Shown: piece after piece, positions 13,040 through 13,199 of the stretch
Layout: each line of letters begins with the position of its first letter
Numbering within the stretch: the first letter of the stretch is position 1
Assembly: GCA_937930165.1 (NCBI GenBank)
Contig: CALGVL010000161.1
Coordinates: 1-13,199 of the forward strand
DNA from: an uncultured Acetobacteraceae bacterium
GTDB taxonomy: Bacteria > Pseudomonadota > Alphaproteobacteria > Acetobacterales > Acetobacteraceae
Reading direction: 5' to 3'
Length of the DNA stretch: 13,199 bases
Notes under the pieces: generated by a model
Told to the model about the DNA's origin: nothing
The model's database searches: none
Seen by the model: only the letters and a program-made list of their open reading frames with translations
Position numbers and translations under genes: made by a program

Positions 13040-13199
13040 ATGGTCCGTGCCGCCACCCTCTTGCTTGCCTCTGCCCTGCTGCTGGGCACCGCACTGCCGG
13101 CGGCCGCGCAGGATGCCGAGGCTGGGAAGCGGGTGTTCAACCAGTGCCGCGCCTGCCACACGATCGACGCCGGCGGGCGCAACGGCGTCGGGCCGAACC
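13040..13199 (+). CDS. c-type cytochrome, N-terminal part (cut by window end)
   Basis: The first 53 codons of a secreted class I c-type cytochrome. A signal peptide (MVRAATLLLASALLLGTALPAAAQ) with AAA-Q cleavage precedes DAEAGKRVFNQCRACHTID, whose CRACH is the CXXCH haem-attachment motif, then GGRNGVGPN. The sequence resembles small soluble cytochromes of the c2/c552 group (GxxVFxxCxxCH...GPNL). The axial methionine and the rest lie beyond the window. A GGAG motif (13025-13028) stands about 11 nt before the ATG. It is a likely substrate type for the ccm machinery in this window. It follows htpX in the same direction after 78 bp, with ttgacg at 12970-12975 as a weak -35 candidate. Confidence 0.9.
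   Translation, partial: MVRAATLLLASALLLGTALPAAAQDAEAGKRVFNQCRACHTIDAGGRNGVGPN

Noticed and set aside
11591..13159. 522-codon minus-strand open frame opposite htpX
   Set aside because: Antisense shadow running over htpX, the intergenic region and the cytochrome gene start; HtpX has a complete zinc site on the plus strand.

Overview
The window is GC-rich DNA, apart from its first 42 bases, from an alphaproteobacterium. The gene content and sequence style fit the Acetobacteraceae (Roseomonas-like), but this placement is an inference with no 16S or marker tree behind it. Every gene recognised is ordinary chromosomal housekeeping or respiratory function. No transposase, phage gene, CRISPR array, tRNA or rRNA is visible.

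Layout. Bases 1-42 are not genomic: they match an Illumina read-2/i7 adapter, so the window begins at a contig end that was not trimmed. Next comes coaBC (coenzyme A biosynthesis, minus strand), cut at its 3' end by the adapter. A secreted PRC-barrel protein follows, divergent on the plus strand. Convergent to it is a cytochrome c maturation operon on the minus strand, ccmC-ccmD-ccmE-ccmF-ccmG-ccmH-ccmI (about 7.8 to 2.4 kb). It is complete except for ccmA and ccmB. Divergent from ccmC is a plus-strand cluster of an EVE-domain protein, a GFA-family zinc protein and a Rieske ferredoxin-like protein. Acetyl-CoA synthetase (acs) follows. A hairpin-rich convergent spacer separates acs from a small minus-strand DUF1674/SDHAF4-like gene. 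Divergent from that is the membrane protease gene htpX, and the window ends inside a c-type cytochrome gene.

How the genes work together. CcmC and CcmD handle haem and load it onto CcmE. CcmF attaches haem from CcmE to apocytochromes, and CcmG, CcmH and CcmI reduce and present the CXXCH thiols. The truncated c-type cytochrome at the right end is the kind of substrate this machinery matures. The DUF1674 protein (flavinylation of succinate dehydrogenase in the characterised family) and acs (acetate activation) fit an aerobic respiratory lifestyle.

The most unusual thing is a family of short structured repeats, about 55-75 bp, with three copies in the window. All three have the same orientation relative to the gene they sit in, and all lie at or over the 3' end of that gene (ccmH, ccmC, acs). 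They share blocks of sequence and base-pairing that covaries between copies. In ccmC and ccmH the element is translated and forms the C-terminal tail. This recalls palindromic elements that insert within genes, such as the Rickettsia RPEs, but I recognise no named family. Other points to check are a CoaC domain whose catalytic cysteine position is a glutamate, and a chain of 4-nt overlaps with four different-looking gene junctions through the ccm operon.
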